Assembly (NCBI RefSeq): GCF_009649175.1
Contig: NZ_WJPO01000009.1
Span: 41,118 to 105,117 of the forward strand
Direction: 5' to 3'
Length of the DNA: 64,000 bases
Source: Rhodovulum strictum
GTDB taxonomy: Bacteria; Pseudomonadota; Alphaproteobacteria; Rhodobacterales; Rhodobacteraceae
A program made the position numbers and the translations under genes. Shown in pieces: positions 17,815 through 26,635 of the stretch (its first letter is position 1; each line of letters opens with the position of its first letter). Below the pieces are notes generated by a model. The model searched no databases and had not been told where the DNA came from. It saw only the letters and a list, made by a program, of their open reading frames with translations.

Positions 17815-18681
17815 ATGCCCGCCTTGCCCCCTGACCAGCCCGCCAAAGCGCCCCCCGATGCCGCCGCCCGCCGTGCCGCGCCCCCGGTGATCTGCTACCC
17901 GGACGGCACGCTGCCGCGCCCCGATCTGGCGCTTTATGCCCGGGCGCGGGCGGGCGCGGAAAAGACCGCCGAGATGCTGGTCCCGCCGCGCGAGGCACGT
18001 TGTTTCCGGGTCGCGGCGGGGCAGTTCCTGCGCATCTCCTGCCCCGAAGGGTCACAGGTGGGCGATCTGAACCTCTGGGCGGCGGGTGATCTGTCCGAAC
18101 GGTTCTTTTCCGGCAAGACGCGTGCGCTGCATGGCACGCATGTTGGTGTTGGCGACCGGCTCTGGTCCTGCCTGCCCTGGCTGCGGCCGATGGCGACGAT
18201 CACCACCGACAGCCTTGGCTGGTACGGGGTCGATGCCGACGGGGCGGGGGTGCATGACGTGATCGGCACCCGCTGCGATCCCTATACCAACGCATTGCTG
18301 ACGGGCGGGCAGTATCACCACCACTGCCATTCCAATCTGATCCGCGCGCTTGCGGCCGAAACCGGCCTGACCCCGGACGCGGCCGAACCGCATGTCCATG
18401 ACGTACTGAACCTGTTCATGTGCACAGGCTTCACCCGCGACACGCAACGCTATTTCACCAAGGCCAGCCCCGCGCGCGCGGGCGATCATGTCGAGTTCTT
18501 CGCCGAGATCGACCTGCTGGGCGCGCTCTCGGCCTGTCCGTGGGGGGATTGCGGCACGAACAGCCCCGCCACCGCCACCTGCCACCCGCTGATGGTCGAG
18601 ATCCTCGCTCCCGCCCCCGGCGCGCTGTCCGGCTGGCGCTCGCCCGCCCCCGCCCCCTATGACCGCAGTCACGGGCTCTGA
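17815..18681 (+). CDS. DUF1989 / urea carboxylase-associated family protein
   Basis: 288 residues. Conserved features of the DUF1989 family are visible: a core beginning LVPPREARCFRVAAGQFLRI, GDLNLWAAGDLSERF, RLWSCLPWLRPMATITTD, then the metal-ligand-like GTRCDPYTNALLTGG with QYHHHCHSNL, and the ending SPATATCHPLMVEI. Relatives occur beside urea carboxylase or amine-degradation genes; no such genes are adjacent here, so the role is open. Ribosome site CCCGGAGG lies just before the ATG. Confidence 0.82.
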   Translation: MPALPPDQPAKAPPDAAARRAAPPVICYPDGTLPRPDLALYARARAGAEKTAEMLVPPREARCFRVAAGQFLRISCPEGSQVGDLNLWAAGDLSERFFSGKTRALHGTHVGVGDRLWSCLPWLRPMATITTDSLGWYGVDADGAGVHDVIGTRCDPYTNALLTGGQYHHHCHSNLIRALAAETGLTPDAAEPHVHDVLNLFMCTGFTRDTQRYFTKASPARAGDHVEFFAEIDLLGALSACPWGDCGTNSPATATCHPLMVEILAPAPGALSGWRSPAPAPYDRSHGL

Positions 18682-18690
18682 CCCCCTGGT

Positions 18691-18713
18691 CTTCTTCTTG
18701 GCAAATATACCCA
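18691..18713 (-). repeat. Dispersed motif, copy b
   Basis: The minus strand reads GGGTATATTTGCCAAGAAGA. It lies between the convergent DUF1989 gene and deoD, just past the deoD 3' end. Confidence 0.65.
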
Positions 18714-18744
18714 TGTCGCGCCCGTGCCACAGGCGCGACGTTGG

Positions 18745-19449
18745 TCAGGCGAAAGCGGCCTCAAGCGCGATTTCCACCATGTCCCCGAAGCTGCTTTCCC
18801 GGTCCGCCGGGGGCAGGGCGGCACCCGTCAGCAGGTGGTCGGAAACGGTCAGCACCGCCAGCGCCCGCACGCCATGCCGGGCGGCCAGGATGTAAAGCTC
18901 GGCGGCCTCCATTTCGACCGCCAGAACCCCGTGGCGGGTCATCTGTTCGTTCAGGTCGGGGCGTTCATCGTAGAACACGTCCGACGAATAGATGCCGCCC
19001 ACATGGGCCGCGATGCCGCGGTCCGTGGCCGCCGCGTGGGCCGCCGACAAAAGGCCGAAATCGGCGCAGGGGGCGAAGTTCAGGTCGCGGAAGATGCCGC
19101 GCGAGGGCGTCGAAAGCGTCGAGGCCGTCATCGCCAGCACGATGTCGCGCAAACCCACATGGGGCTGCATCGACCCGGCCGAGCCGATGCGGATCAGCGT
19201 CCTGGCGCCAAAATCGCGGATCAACTCGTTGGCATAGATCGACAGCGAGGGCATGCCCATGCCGCTGCCATGGATCGTCACGCGATGGCCCCGCCATGTG
19301 CCGGTAAAGCCCAGCATGCCGCGGATGCGGTTGATGCAGACCGGATCGGTCAGGAAGGTCTCGGCCGCCCATTGCGCGCGCATCGGATCGCCCGGCAGCA
19401 GCACGGTTTCCGCGATCTGGCCGGGTTCTGCGCCGATATGGATGCTCAT
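18745..19449 (-). CDS. deoD: Purine nucleoside phosphorylase, DeoD type
   Basis: 234 residues, the usual length of hexameric bacterial PNP. It cleaves purine (deoxy)nucleosides with phosphate to base and (deoxy)ribose-1-phosphate. Phosphate-site motif [45 protein letters not shown], the VEMEAAELY ribose-binding block and the catalytic Asp in [10 protein letters not shown] are all present. It stands alone between the ecm gene and a convergent gene; the nucleoside importer at 28-33 kb may supply its substrate. Confidence 0.95.
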   Translation of the reverse strand: MSIHIGAEPGQIAETVLLPGDPMRAQWAAETFLTDPVCINRIRGMLGFTGTWRGHRVTIHGSGMGMPSLSIYANELIRDFGARTLIRIGSAGSMQPHVGLRDIVLAMTASTLSTPSRGIFRDLNFAPCADFGLLSAAHAAATDRGIAAHVGGIYSSDVFYDERPDLNEQMTRHGVLAVEMEAAELYILAARHGVRALAVLTVSDHLLTGAALPPADRESSFGDMVEIALEAAFA

Positions 19450-19519
19450 GGGGGCTCCGGTGCTGATCGTCCGAGGGTAGCGGCTGGCCTGGGCAAGGCC
19501 AAGTGCAGAGCGCTCAATG

Positions 19520-19544
19520 GGTCGCCTTGCGCGGCAAGGCGACC
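19520..19544. other. Perfect 10-bp inverted repeat between ecm and deoD
   Basis: GGTCGCCTTG and CAAGGCGACC enclose the loop CGCGG. GGGGGCGCTGCCCCC (about 19548-19562) forms a second hairpin next to it. Both lie downstream of ecm on the minus strand and may terminate its transcript without a T-run. Confidence 0.5.
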
Positions 19545-19590
19545 AATGGGGGCGCTGCCCCCGCCGCCGCCGCCTGCGCGGCGGCTCCCC

Positions 19591-19615
19591 CGGAATATTT
19601 CAGGCCAGAAGAAGG
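19591..19615 (+). repeat. Dispersed motif, copy c
   Basis: The plus strand reads GGAATATTTCAGGCCAGAAG followed by AAGG. It is 12 bases from the 3' end of ecm but in the opposite orientation to that gene. Confidence 0.6.
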
Positions 19616-19626
19616 CGCGGGGGCGT

Positions 19627-21594
19627 CTATTCCGCGGCGGCTGGTTCGGGGACGATCAGCCCGACAATATCGAACATGATGCGGTTCAGTTCGAAATCCT
19701 TTGGCGTGTAGACCTTGGCCACGCCCATCGCCCGCAGACGCTTTGCGTCGTCCTCGGGGATGATGCCGCCGACCACGACGGGCACATGCGTCAGCCCGGC
19801 CGCGCGCATTTCGGCCATCAGGCTTTCCATCAGCGGGATATGGCTGCCCGACAGGATCGACAGGCCGACGATATCCACATCGCCCTCGCGCGCGGCGGCG
19901 ACGATCTCGGCCGGGGTCAGGCGGATGCCTTCGTAATGGATTTCCATGCCGCAATCTCGGGCGCGGGCAGCGATCTGTTCGGCGCCGTTGGAATGACCGT
20001 CGAGGCCGGGCTTGCCGACCAGGAATCTTGGCCGCCGCCCCAGCCGGGCGGCCACGGCGTCAACCGCGGCGCGGATGTCGTCAAGACCCTCGGTCCGGTT
20101 CGAGGGGTTCTTGGACACGCCCGTCGGGCCGCGATACTGGCCGAAGACGTTGCGCATCACGTCGCCCCATTCGCCGGTGGTGACCCCCGCCTTCGCCGCC
20201 GCGATCGAGGGCGGCATGATGTTGGCGCCCGTCGCCGCGGCCTCGCGCAGCGCCTTGAGCGCGTGCTGCACGGCATCGGCGTCGCGTTCGGCCCGCCAGG
20301 CATTCAGGCGCGCGATCTGGTCGGCCTCGACCGCCGGATCGACCACCATGATCGCGTCCTCGCCCGCGGTCAGCGGCGAGGGCTCGGCCTGGGTCCAGCG
20401 GTTGACTCCGACCACCACCGTCTCGCCGGTCTCGACGCCGACGATGCGCTCGGAATTGCTCTCGACGAGGCGCGATTTCATGTAGTCGATGGCCGCCACC
20501 GCGCCGCCCAGCGCGTCGATCTGGGCGAGTTCGGTGCGGGCATTGGCCTTGAGTTCCTCGACCCGCGCCGTCACCGCCGGGTTGCCGTCGAAGAGATCGC
20601 CATATTCCAGAAGGTCGGTTTCATAGGCGAGGATCTGCTGCATCCTCAGCGACCATTGCTGGTCCCAGGGGCGCGGCAGGCCCAGGGCCTCGTTCCAGGC
20701 GGGCAACTGCACGGCGCGGGCGCGGGCGTTCTTCGACAGGGTCACCGCCAGCATCTCGATCAGGATGCGGTAGACGTTGTTTTCCGGCTGCTGTTCGGTC
20801 AGGCCGAGCGAGTTCACCTGCACGCCATAGCGGAAGCGGCGGTATTTCGCGTCCTCGACGCCATAGCGGTCGCGGCAGATCTCGTCCCAGAGTTCCACGA
20901 AGGCGCGCATCTTGCACATCTCGGTGACGAAGCGGATGCCTGCGTTCACGAAGAACGAGATGCGGCCCACCATGTCGGGGAAATGTTCGGGCGCGACCTT
21001 TGTCGTCAGATCGTCCAGCACCGCCGTCGCGGTTGCCAGCGCAAAGGCCAGCTCCTGTTCCGGCGTCGCGCCCGCCTCTTGCAGGTGGTAGGAACAGACG
21101 TTCATCGGGTTCCATTTGGGCAGATGCTCGCGGGTGTAGGCCGCGACATCGGTGATCATCCGCAAGGACGGTTTCGGCGGGCAGATATAGGTGCCGCGCG
21201 AAAGGTATTCCTTGATGATGTCGTTCTGGACGGTGCCCTGAAGCTGCGCGATGTCGGCGCCCTGTTCCTCGGCCACCGCGATATAGAGCGCCAGAAGCCA
21301 GGGCGCGGGCGCGTTGATCGTCATCGAGGTGTTCATCTGTTCGAGCGGGATCTGGTCGAACAGGGTTCGCATGTCGCCCAGATGTGCCACTGGCACGCCG
21401 ACCTTGCCGACCTCGCCGCGGGCAAGCTCGTGGTCGCTGTCATAGCCCGTCTGGGTGGGCAGGTCGAAGGCGACGCTGAGGCCGGTCTGGCCCTTGGCGA
21501 GGTTCGTGCGGTAGAGCGCGTTCGACGCCTTGGCGGTGGAGTGGCCCGCATAGGTGCGGAACAGCCAGGGGCGGTCTTTCGTCGTCTCGGTCAT
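19627..21594 (-). CDS. ecm: Ethylmalonyl-CoA mutase (B12-dependent)
   Basis: 655 residues in a single chain: substrate-binding TIM barrel (from about residue 30, TYAGHSTAKASNALYRTNLA) and C-terminal cobalamin domain with the DxHxxG signature in KPGLDGHSNGAEQI (His534), then GLSILSGSH and VVGGIIPEDD. It rearranges (2R)-ethylmalonyl-CoA to methylsuccinyl-CoA. Assignment as ecm rather than methylmalonyl-CoA mutase rests on the shorter single chain (methylmalonyl-CoA mutase large subunits are ~710-720) and on the divergent ccr gene, the normal pairing in ethylmalonyl-CoA pathway organisms. Confidence 0.93.
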   Translation of the reverse strand: MTETTKDRPWLFRTYAGHSTAKASNALYRTNLAKGQTGLSVAFDLPTQTGYDSDHELARGEVGKVGVPVAHLGDMRTLFDQIPLEQMNTSMTINAPAPWLLALYIAVAEEQGADIAQLQGTVQNDIIKEYLSRGTYICPPKPSLRMITDVAAYTREHLPKWNPMNVCSYHLQEAGATPEQELAFALATATAVLDDLTTKVAPEHFPDMVGRISFFVNAGIRFVTEMCKMRAFVELWDEICRDRYGVEDAKYRRFRYGVQVNSLGLTEQQPENNVYRILIEMLAVTLSKNARARAVQLPAWNEALGLPRPWDQQWSLRMQQILAYETDLLEYGDLFDGNPAVTARVEELKANARTELAQIDALGGAVAAIDYMKSRLVESNSERIVGVETGETVVVGVNRWTQAEPSPLTAGEDAIMVVDPAVEADQIARLNAWRAERDADAVQHALKALREAAATGANIMPPSIAAAKAGVTTGEWGDVMRNVFGQYRGPTGVSKNPSNRTEGLDDIRAAVDAVAARLGRRPRFLVGKPGLDGHSNGAEQIAARARDCGMEIHYEGIRLTPAEIVAAAREGDVDIVGLSILSGSHIPLMESLMAEMRAAGLTHVPVVVGGIIPEDDAKRLRAMGVAKVYTPKDFELNRIMFDIVGLIVPEPAAAE

Positions 21595-21669
21595 GGCGCG
21601 CCTCGCAGTCGGTTGGCAAGAAAATTTCGCTTCCGCCGAGATAAGGGTAAGGATCTGGCGATGTCAATT

Positions 21670-21746
21670 CGCTGCATTGCGGCAAGTCTGGATCGGACGG
21701 GACATAAAGTTACCAAGATCGCCCCGAATTTCGTTGCAATGTTGCG
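21670..21746. promoter_or_regulatory. ecm-ccr divergent control region with inverted boxes
   Basis: The 230-bp divergent region holds CGCTGCATTGC (21670-21680) and, in the opposite orientation, GCAATGTTGCG (21736-21746): two copies of an 11-mer matching at 9 of 11 positions, arranged as a wide inverted repeat around the midpoint. This would suit a shared regulator of both genes; the regulator is not identified. Confidence 0.35.
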
Positions 21747-21824
21747 TGACGCCTTCTATCAGACCGGGGCATCCGCGTCGATTCTGCGCCGCGGCATGAA
21801 TTTTCACCGATCAAGGAGGCCCCG

Positions 21825-23117
21825 ATGGCTTTGGACACGAACCCGTCGATCACACCCTACGAGGCGCCCGAGAAAGAGCTTTACGAGATCGGCGAGATGC
21901 CGCCGCTCGGATACGTTCCGCCGAAGATGTATGCCTGGACGATCCGGCGCGAGCGTCATGGCGAGCCCGACAAGTCGTTCCAGGTCGAGGTGGTCGAGAC
22001 GCCCGCGATCGACAGCCACGAGGTTCTGGTGCTCGTGATGGCGGCGGGCGTGAACTACAACGGAATCTGGGCGGGCCTCGGCGTTCCGATCTCGCCCTTC
22101 GACGGCCACGGCGCGCCCTATCACATCGCGGGCTCGGATGCCTCGGGCATCGTCTGGGCGGTGGGCGACAAGGTGAAGAACTGGAAGGTGGGCGACGAGG
22201 TCGTGATCCACTGCAACCAGGACGACGGCGACGACGAAGAGTGCAACGGCGGCGATCCGATGTATTCGCCCACCCAGCGGATCTGGGGCTACGAGACGCC
22301 GGACGGGTCGTTCGCGCAGTTCACCAACGTGCAGGCGCAGCAATTGCTGCCCCGGCCCAAGCACCTGACCTGGGAGGAATCGGCCTGCTACACGCTGACG
22401 CTGGCCACCGCCTACCGGATGCTGTTCGGCCACCACCCGCATGAGTTGAAGCCGGGCCAGAACGTGCTGGTCTGGGGTGCCTCGGGGGGGCTCGGCTCTT
22501 ACGCGATCCAGTTGATCAACACTGCGGGCGCCAACGCCATTGCCGTCATCTCGGAGGAATCGAAGCGCGACTTCGTGATGAATCTGGGCGCTAAGGGCGT
22601 GATCAACCGCAAGGACTTCAAGTGCTGGGGGCAACTGCCCAAGGTGAACACGCCGGAATACAAGGAGTGGTTCGCCGAGGCGCGCAAGTTCGGCAAGGCG
22701 ATCTGGGACATCACCGGCAAGGGCGTGAATGTCGACATGGTGTTCGAGCACCCGGGCGAGTCGACCTTCCCGATCTCGACCTTCGTGGTCAAGCGCGGCG
22801 GCATGGTGGTGATCTGTGCCGGGACCACCGGGTTCAACCTGACGATGGACGCGCGCTATGTCTGGATGCACCAGAAGCGCATCCAGGGCAGCCACTTTGC
22901 CCATCTGAAACAGGCGGCGGCTGCCAACCGGCTGATGTGCCAGCGTCGGCTGGATCCCTGCATGTCCGAGGTCTTCCCTTGGGCCGAGATCCCGGACGCG
23001 CACATGAAGATGATGCGCAACGAGCACAAGCCCGGCAATATGGCGGTACTGGTGCAGGCGCCGCGTACCGGGCTGCGCACCTTCGAGGATGTGCTGGAGG
23101 CCGGCAAGGGCGCCTGA
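21825..23117 (+). CDS. ccr: Crotonyl-CoA carboxylase/reductase
   Basis: 430 residues, medium-chain reductase superfamily. It reductively carboxylates crotonyl-CoA with NADPH and CO2 to ethylmalonyl-CoA, the key step of the ethylmalonyl-CoA pathway for acetate and C1-derived acetyl-CoA. Catalytic-domain segment MAAGVNYNGIWAGLGVPISP, NADPH-fold VLVWGASGGLGSYAIQL and the C-terminal RIQGSHFAHLKQA are family-typical. The start MALDTNPSITPYEAPEKELY is preceded by an excellent AAGGAGG. It is divergent from ecm. Confidence 0.97.
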   Translation: MALDTNPSITPYEAPEKELYEIGEMPPLGYVPPKMYAWTIRRERHGEPDKSFQVEVVETPAIDSHEVLVLVMAAGVNYNGIWAGLGVPISPFDGHGAPYHIAGSDASGIVWAVGDKVKNWKVGDEVVIHCNQDDGDDEECNGGDPMYSPTQRIWGYETPDGSFAQFTNVQAQQLLPRPKHLTWEESACYTLTLATAYRMLFGHHPHELKPGQNVLVWGASGGLGSYAIQLINTAGANAIAVISEESKRDFVMNLGAKGVINRKDFKCWGQLPKVNTPEYKEWFAEARKFGKAIWDITGKGVNVDMVFEHPGESTFPISTFVVKRGGMVVICAGTTGFNLTMDARYVWMHQKRIQGSHFAHLKQAAAANRLMCQRRLDPCMSEVFPWAEIPDAHMKMMRNEHKPGNMAVLVQAPRTGLRTFEDVLEAGKGA

Positions 23118-23125
23118 TGCCCGCC

Positions 23126-23187
23126 GGGCGGGAAACCCGCCCGACCTGATCGAATCGGCCCGGACCAGCCAAGCTGATCCGGGCCGA
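23126..23187 (+). terminator. Two stem-loops after ccr
   Basis: GGGCGGG-AAA-CCCGCCC (23126-23142), then a 10-bp perfect stem TCGGCCCGGA/TCCGGGCCGA (23155-23164 with 23178-23187). No T-run follows. The position, 9-70 bases past the ccr stop, suggests transcript-end structures. Confidence 0.55.
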
Positions 23188-23335
23188 ACTGCTATGGGCG
23201 TGCGCTTGGAGTCCGGATCTGCGTCGACGCCCCGCCGCCAAACCATGCCAACCCTTTAGCTGAAGCCCCCCTCGCCAGATCTGGGGAGGGAAAATCGGCG
23301 AATTTCAACAAAAGTTAACTCGTGCTATGCTTGTG

Positions 23336-23351
23336 TTAACGGTTCATTAAC
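23336..23351. promoter_or_regulatory. CtrA-type box upstream of the quorum-sensing genes
   Basis: TTAA-N7-TTAAC (23336-23351) is an exact match to the full CtrA site. A further TTAA half lies at 23315-23318 within GTTAAC. A weak promoter TTCAAC-N16-TATGCT (23304-23331) ends 4 bases before the box, which would place the box over the transcription start and suit repression; alternatively the box could activate a start further downstream. Confidence 0.6.
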
Positions 23352-23369
23352 CACTTGGGGAAGAAAACC

Positions 23370-23627
23370 ATGAAGCATGAGTGGCTGATCGACATTCTCG
23401 GGGATCTGAGGAACTATGCCCGTAAGAACGGGTTGGTCGCTCTGTCGGAGGAGCTTGCCACCTGCCAGGCATTGGCAGCGGTAGAGATATCTTCGCTGGA
23501 AGCTGCGCCCGCACGGGCCGAAATCGGAGGAAGCGGCTCCTGCCGGGTGCCGTTGGGTTTGAAGTCGGGCGATGAAAGACGTCTTAGAATCGTTCCTCGA
23601 TCGCTTGCAACAGGCAACGACGCTTGA
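23370..23627 (+). CDS. Small protein of unknown function linked to luxR
   Basis: 85 residues: MKHEWLIDILGDLRNYARKN then GLVALSEELATCQALAAVEI; the last third (SGSCRVPLGLKSGDERRLRI) is basic. No signal peptide or membrane helix. The helical first half resembles short proteins I recall beside luxR genes in other Rhodobacterales; no function is known to me. The start follows GGGGAAG. The 3' end overlaps the luxR start by 56 bases, so coupling to LuxR is likely. Confidence 0.7.
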   Translation: MKHEWLIDILGDLRNYARKNGLVALSEELATCQALAAVEISSLEAAPARAEIGGSGSCRVPLGLKSGDERRLRIVPRSLATGNDA

Positions 23628-24285
23628 GCATCTGCAACAATCCACCGAGGATCTTCGGGACCATTACGCCATCACCCATGTGGTCTATCACTGGGTCAGC
23701 AGCGTCGGGGAGCAATACGGGGCAGGCACCTACAGTACCGAATGGGTCGACCGCTACCTGGAGCGCGGCTATGTGAGGGTGGACCCCGTCGTCCAGGGGT
23801 GCCTTCACCGCTTTCATCCTGTCGACTGGAAGCAGCTTGACTGGTCCGGGCGCGTGGCCCGGGAACTTCTGGCCGACGCTCTGGCGCATGGGGTCGGCAA
23901 TCAGGGGTTCAGCATTCCGATTCGCGGGCCCAACGGCCAGTTCGCGGTCTTCACGGCCAATCACAGTTGCAGCGACGTGGAATGGGCGCGCTTCGTTCAG
24001 GGGAACATGCGTGATCTCATCATCATTGCGCATGACTTCAACAAGAAGGCCCTGGAATTCGAGGGCAAGCGCGACCTCGCTCCGTCGACGACACTTTCGC
24101 CGCGGGAAACCAGCGCTCTGACGCTTCTGGCCAAGGGGCTGAGCAGGGCGCAGGCGGCCGATCAACTCGATATATCGGAGCATACGCTGCGGGTCTATAT
24201 AGAGGCCGCGCGGCACAAGCTGGGCGCGCTCAACACCACCCATGCCGTGGCCCGGGCGCTCAATGCGGGGCTGATCGTGCTCTGA
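23572..24285 (+). CDS. LuxR-family quorum-sensing regulator
   Basis: 237 residues. The N-terminal autoinducer domain (about 15-165) shows the expected aromatic pocket: YHWVSSVGEQYGAGTYSTEW, YVRVDPVVQGCLHRFHPVDW and GFSIPIRGPNGQFAVFTANH, which carry the W, Y, D-P and W positions that bind the acyl-homoserine lactone. The C-terminal LuxR HTH is LSPRETSALTLLAKGLSRAQ followed by AADQLDISEHTLRVYIEAAR. The adjacent luxI makes a cognate pair likely. No name is assigned because orthology to CerR/RaiR-type regulators cannot be settled here. Confidence 0.9.
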   Translation: MKDVLESFLDRLQQATTLEHLQQSTEDLRDHYAITHVVYHWVSSVGEQYGAGTYSTEWVDRYLERGYVRVDPVVQGCLHRFHPVDWKQLDWSGRVARELLADALAHGVGNQGFSIPIRGPNGQFAVFTANHSCSDVEWARFVQGNMRDLIIIAHDFNKKALEFEGKRDLAPSTTLSPRETSALTLLAKGLSRAQAADQLDISEHTLRVYIEAARHKLGALNTTHAVARALNAGLIVL

Positions 24286-24415
24286 TTGCAACGGGCAGGG
24301 CAGCAATCTGCAACTTTTTCACGTTTTGTTCCCGCGTGTGCGATGGTTTAGGCCGTTGGTAACGGTCTCCTTCGTAGCTTCTGCCCTGTCATCGGCTGGC
24401 AAAGGGCTACTCAAC

Positions 24416-25060
24416 ATGCTGCGTTACATCTACGGCGTCGACCTGCACAAGCATCCCCTTCTGCGTGACACGATGTTCCGCGACCGGGCGATCCAGTTCC
24501 ACGAACGTCTGGGCTGGGACGTGTCGGTGGACGAGAACGGCGAGGAGCACGACCAGTACGACACGCTGAACCCGCTTTACGTGATCTGGGAACAGCCCGG
24601 CGGGCGGCATGGCGGCTCGATGCGGTTCCTGCCCACCACCGGGCGGACCATGGTGAACGAACATTTCCTGCATGTGACCGGCGGCGTCCGTATCGAAAGC
24701 CCGCTGATCTGGGAATGCACGCGCTTCTGCCTGGCCCCCGATGCGGGGCGCGAGGTGTCGGCGGCGCTGGCGCTGGGTGGGGCCGAGATCATGGCGAATT
24801 TCGCGGTCGAGCATTTCGTCGGCGTGTTCGACGCGCGCATGGTCCGCATCTACCGGCTGCTCGGCATGGCCCCCGAGGTGATTGGCCAGGTCGGCGAGGG
24901 ATCGGATATCCTTGCGGTCGGGCTGTGGGGTTGGGACGATGCGTTCTGGCCGCGCACGCTGAAGCGTCTGGGCATTGAGCGCGAGACCTCGCTCGACTGG
25001 TTCCGGCAGTCCTTCTCGGCCATCCCGCCGACAAAAAAGCGGATCCTCGAGGCGGCCTGA
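24416..25060 (+). CDS. Acyl-homoserine lactone synthase (LuxI family)
   Basis: 214 residues. Makes N-acyl-homoserine lactone from SAM and acyl-ACP. Family positions are present: MFRDRAIQFHERLGWDV (Arg/Phe/Trp), the acidic EEHDQYDTL, GGSMRFLPTTG and LIWECTRFCLAP with the Glu-Arg pair. The start MLRYIYGVDLHKHP gives normal LuxI length; the frame is open further up but without a likely start. 130 bases separate it from luxR, room for its own promoter. No convincing lux box was found there. Confidence 0.92.
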   Translation: MLRYIYGVDLHKHPLLRDTMFRDRAIQFHERLGWDVSVDENGEEHDQYDTLNPLYVIWEQPGGRHGGSMRFLPTTGRTMVNEHFLHVTGGVRIESPLIWECTRFCLAPDAGREVSAALALGGAEIMANFAVEHFVGVFDARMVRIYRLLGMAPEVIGQVGEGSDILAVGLWGWDDAFWPRTLKRLGIERETSLDWFRQSFSAIPPTKKRILEAA

Positions 25061-25101
25061 TCGCGCTGGCACCCCGCGGGCGGCGCCTGTAGGCTCCGCC
25101 C

Positions 25102-26634
25102 ATGACGCTTGCTCCCCTGACCTTTTCCGACGACCAGGCCGAGGCCCATGACCGCGTGGCCGAGATGCTGCGCGGCCTGGGTGTCGACATCGACGCCGGG
25201 GCGCTGAGCCCGCGGGCAGAGGATGCGCAGGCGCTGCTGGCGATCACCGGAAAGGCCGGATCGGGCAAGACGATGCTGCTGGCGCGCCTTGTCGCGGCGC
25301 TGGCGGAAGCCGGGGTAGAGATCGTCTCGGGGGATTACGAGGGGCGGCGGCGACGCGACCGCCGGACGCTGGCGATCCTGGCACCGACCAACAAGGCGGC
25401 GAGCGTGCTGCGCACCCGCGGCGTGCCCGCCACAACGATCCACCGGATCATCTATACGCCGGTCTATGACCCCGAATACGAGAAGATCGCCCAATGGCTG
25501 ACCGGCGAGGGCGAGCGCCCCGCGGTCGAGGGGTTGACCGATGCGGCGCTGGACCGTGCCTTTGCGTTCTATCAATCCGTCAAGTCGGTGCCCGGCGCGC
25601 TGGCCGCCGCGGGATTGCGGGGCAGCGATTTCATCCGCGGCTGGAAGCGGCGCGAGGAACCCCTGGATATCGGCTTTGTCGACGAAGCCTCGATGCTGGA
25701 TGAACGCCAGTTCGAGGATCTGAAGGAGCTGTTCCCGGCGCTGGTGCTGTTCGGCGATCCCGCGCAGCTTGCTCCGGTGAACCAGTCCGGCAAGATGGTG
25801 TTCGACACGCTGCCCGCGGTGCAGAAGCTGGAGTTGCACCGGGTCCACCGGCAACAGGATGACAACCCGATCCTTGATCTGGCCCATGCGCTGTCCGATC
25901 CGGCGCTGGAGTTCGAGGGGTTCGAGCGGATGATCGAACGCGCGGCGGCGCGTGATTCGCGCGTCGTGGTGGCCCCGCGGGTCGATGCCGACCTGATGGC
26001 GCGCTCGCCGGTTCTGGTCTGGCGCAACGCGACGCGGATTCGGCTGATCCACGCCTTCCGCCAGGCCCATGGCGCCCCCGAGGATGCGTTGCTGCCGGGC
26101 GAGCCGTTGATCTGCGACGGGATCGAACTGCCGCTCAAGCACCGCAAGAAGCGGCTCGATCTCGAGGCGCGGGGGCTGATCAAGGGCGCGCAGGTGATCT
26201 ATCTGGGCCCCGGCCGCAAGCCCGGGTTCTCGCGGCTGCATGTGATCGGGGCAGAGGAGCCGCAGATTTCGGCCGCCTCGATCGTCAAGATCGAACTGCC
26301 CGAGGAGGAGGAGCCCTTCATCCCCTATGCCGCGAACATGGGCGCGGCCTTTCTGCACGGGGCGGCGGTGACGATCCACAAGGCGCAGGGCTCGCAGTGG
26401 GAGACGGTGCAGGTCTTTGCCCCGGATCTTTATGCCGCCGCACGGGCCGGGCGCAGCGAGGCGGGGCAGCCCCTGTGGAAGCGGCTGGCCTATGTCGCGA
26501 TCACCCGGGCCGAGACGCGGCTGATCTGGGTCACGCGCTATCGCCTTGCCCGGCCTGCCGGGCCGCTCGGAACCGACGATCTGGTGACGATGGCGGCGCC
26601 GCTGACGCTGTCGGCCGGGCTCGACGGGGACTGA
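25102..26634 (+). CDS. RecD-like ATP-dependent DNA helicase (SF1)
   Basis: 510 residues. Walker A ITGKAGSGKT (GKAGSGKT at 50-57), motif Ib-like LAPTNKAASVLR, Walker B IGFVDEASML, motif III LFGDPAQLAPV, then C-terminal UvrD_C_2-type IHKAQGSQWETVQVF and YVAITRAETRLIWVTRYR. This is the short, free-standing exonuclease V alpha-like helicase of alphaproteobacteria, not a RecBCD subunit; the precise repair role is unknown. Single gene 41 bases after luxI. Confidence 0.9.
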   Translation: MTLAPLTFSDDQAEAHDRVAEMLRGLGVDIDAGALSPRAEDAQALLAITGKAGSGKTMLLARLVAALAEAGVEIVSGDYEGRRRRDRRTLAILAPTNKAASVLRTRGVPATTIHRIIYTPVYDPEYEKIAQWLTGEGERPAVEGLTDAALDRAFAFYQSVKSVPGALAAAGLRGSDFIRGWKRREEPLDIGFVDEASMLDERQFEDLKELFPALVLFGDPAQLAPVNQSGKMVFDTLPAVQKLELHRVHRQQDDNPILDLAHALSDPALEFEGFERMIERAAARDSRVVVAPRVDADLMARSPVLVWRNATRIRLIHAFRQAHGAPEDALLPGEPLICDGIELPLKHRKKRLDLEARGLIKGAQVIYLGPGRKPGFSRLHVIGAEEPQISAASIVKIELPEEEEPFIPYAANMGAAFLHGAAVTIHKAQGSQWETVQVFAPDLYAAARAGRSEAGQPLWKRLAYVAITRAETRLIWVTRYRLARPAGPLGTDDLVTMAAPLTLSAGLDGD

Positions 26635-26635
26635 G

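Noticed and set aside
19627..21594. Assignment as methylmalonyl-CoA mutase
   Set aside because: Single shorter chain and divergent ccr favour ethylmalonyl-CoA mutase.
18724..22038. 1104-residue plus-strand open frame spanning deoD, ecm and the start of ccr
   Set aside because: GC-rich antisense shadow; it runs through three recognisable genes and its translation (His/Arg/Gly-rich) has no domain character.
24286..24415. Possible lux box before luxI
   Set aside because: Only short repeated GCAA/TGCAA strings were seen; no convincing palindrome of lux-box type.
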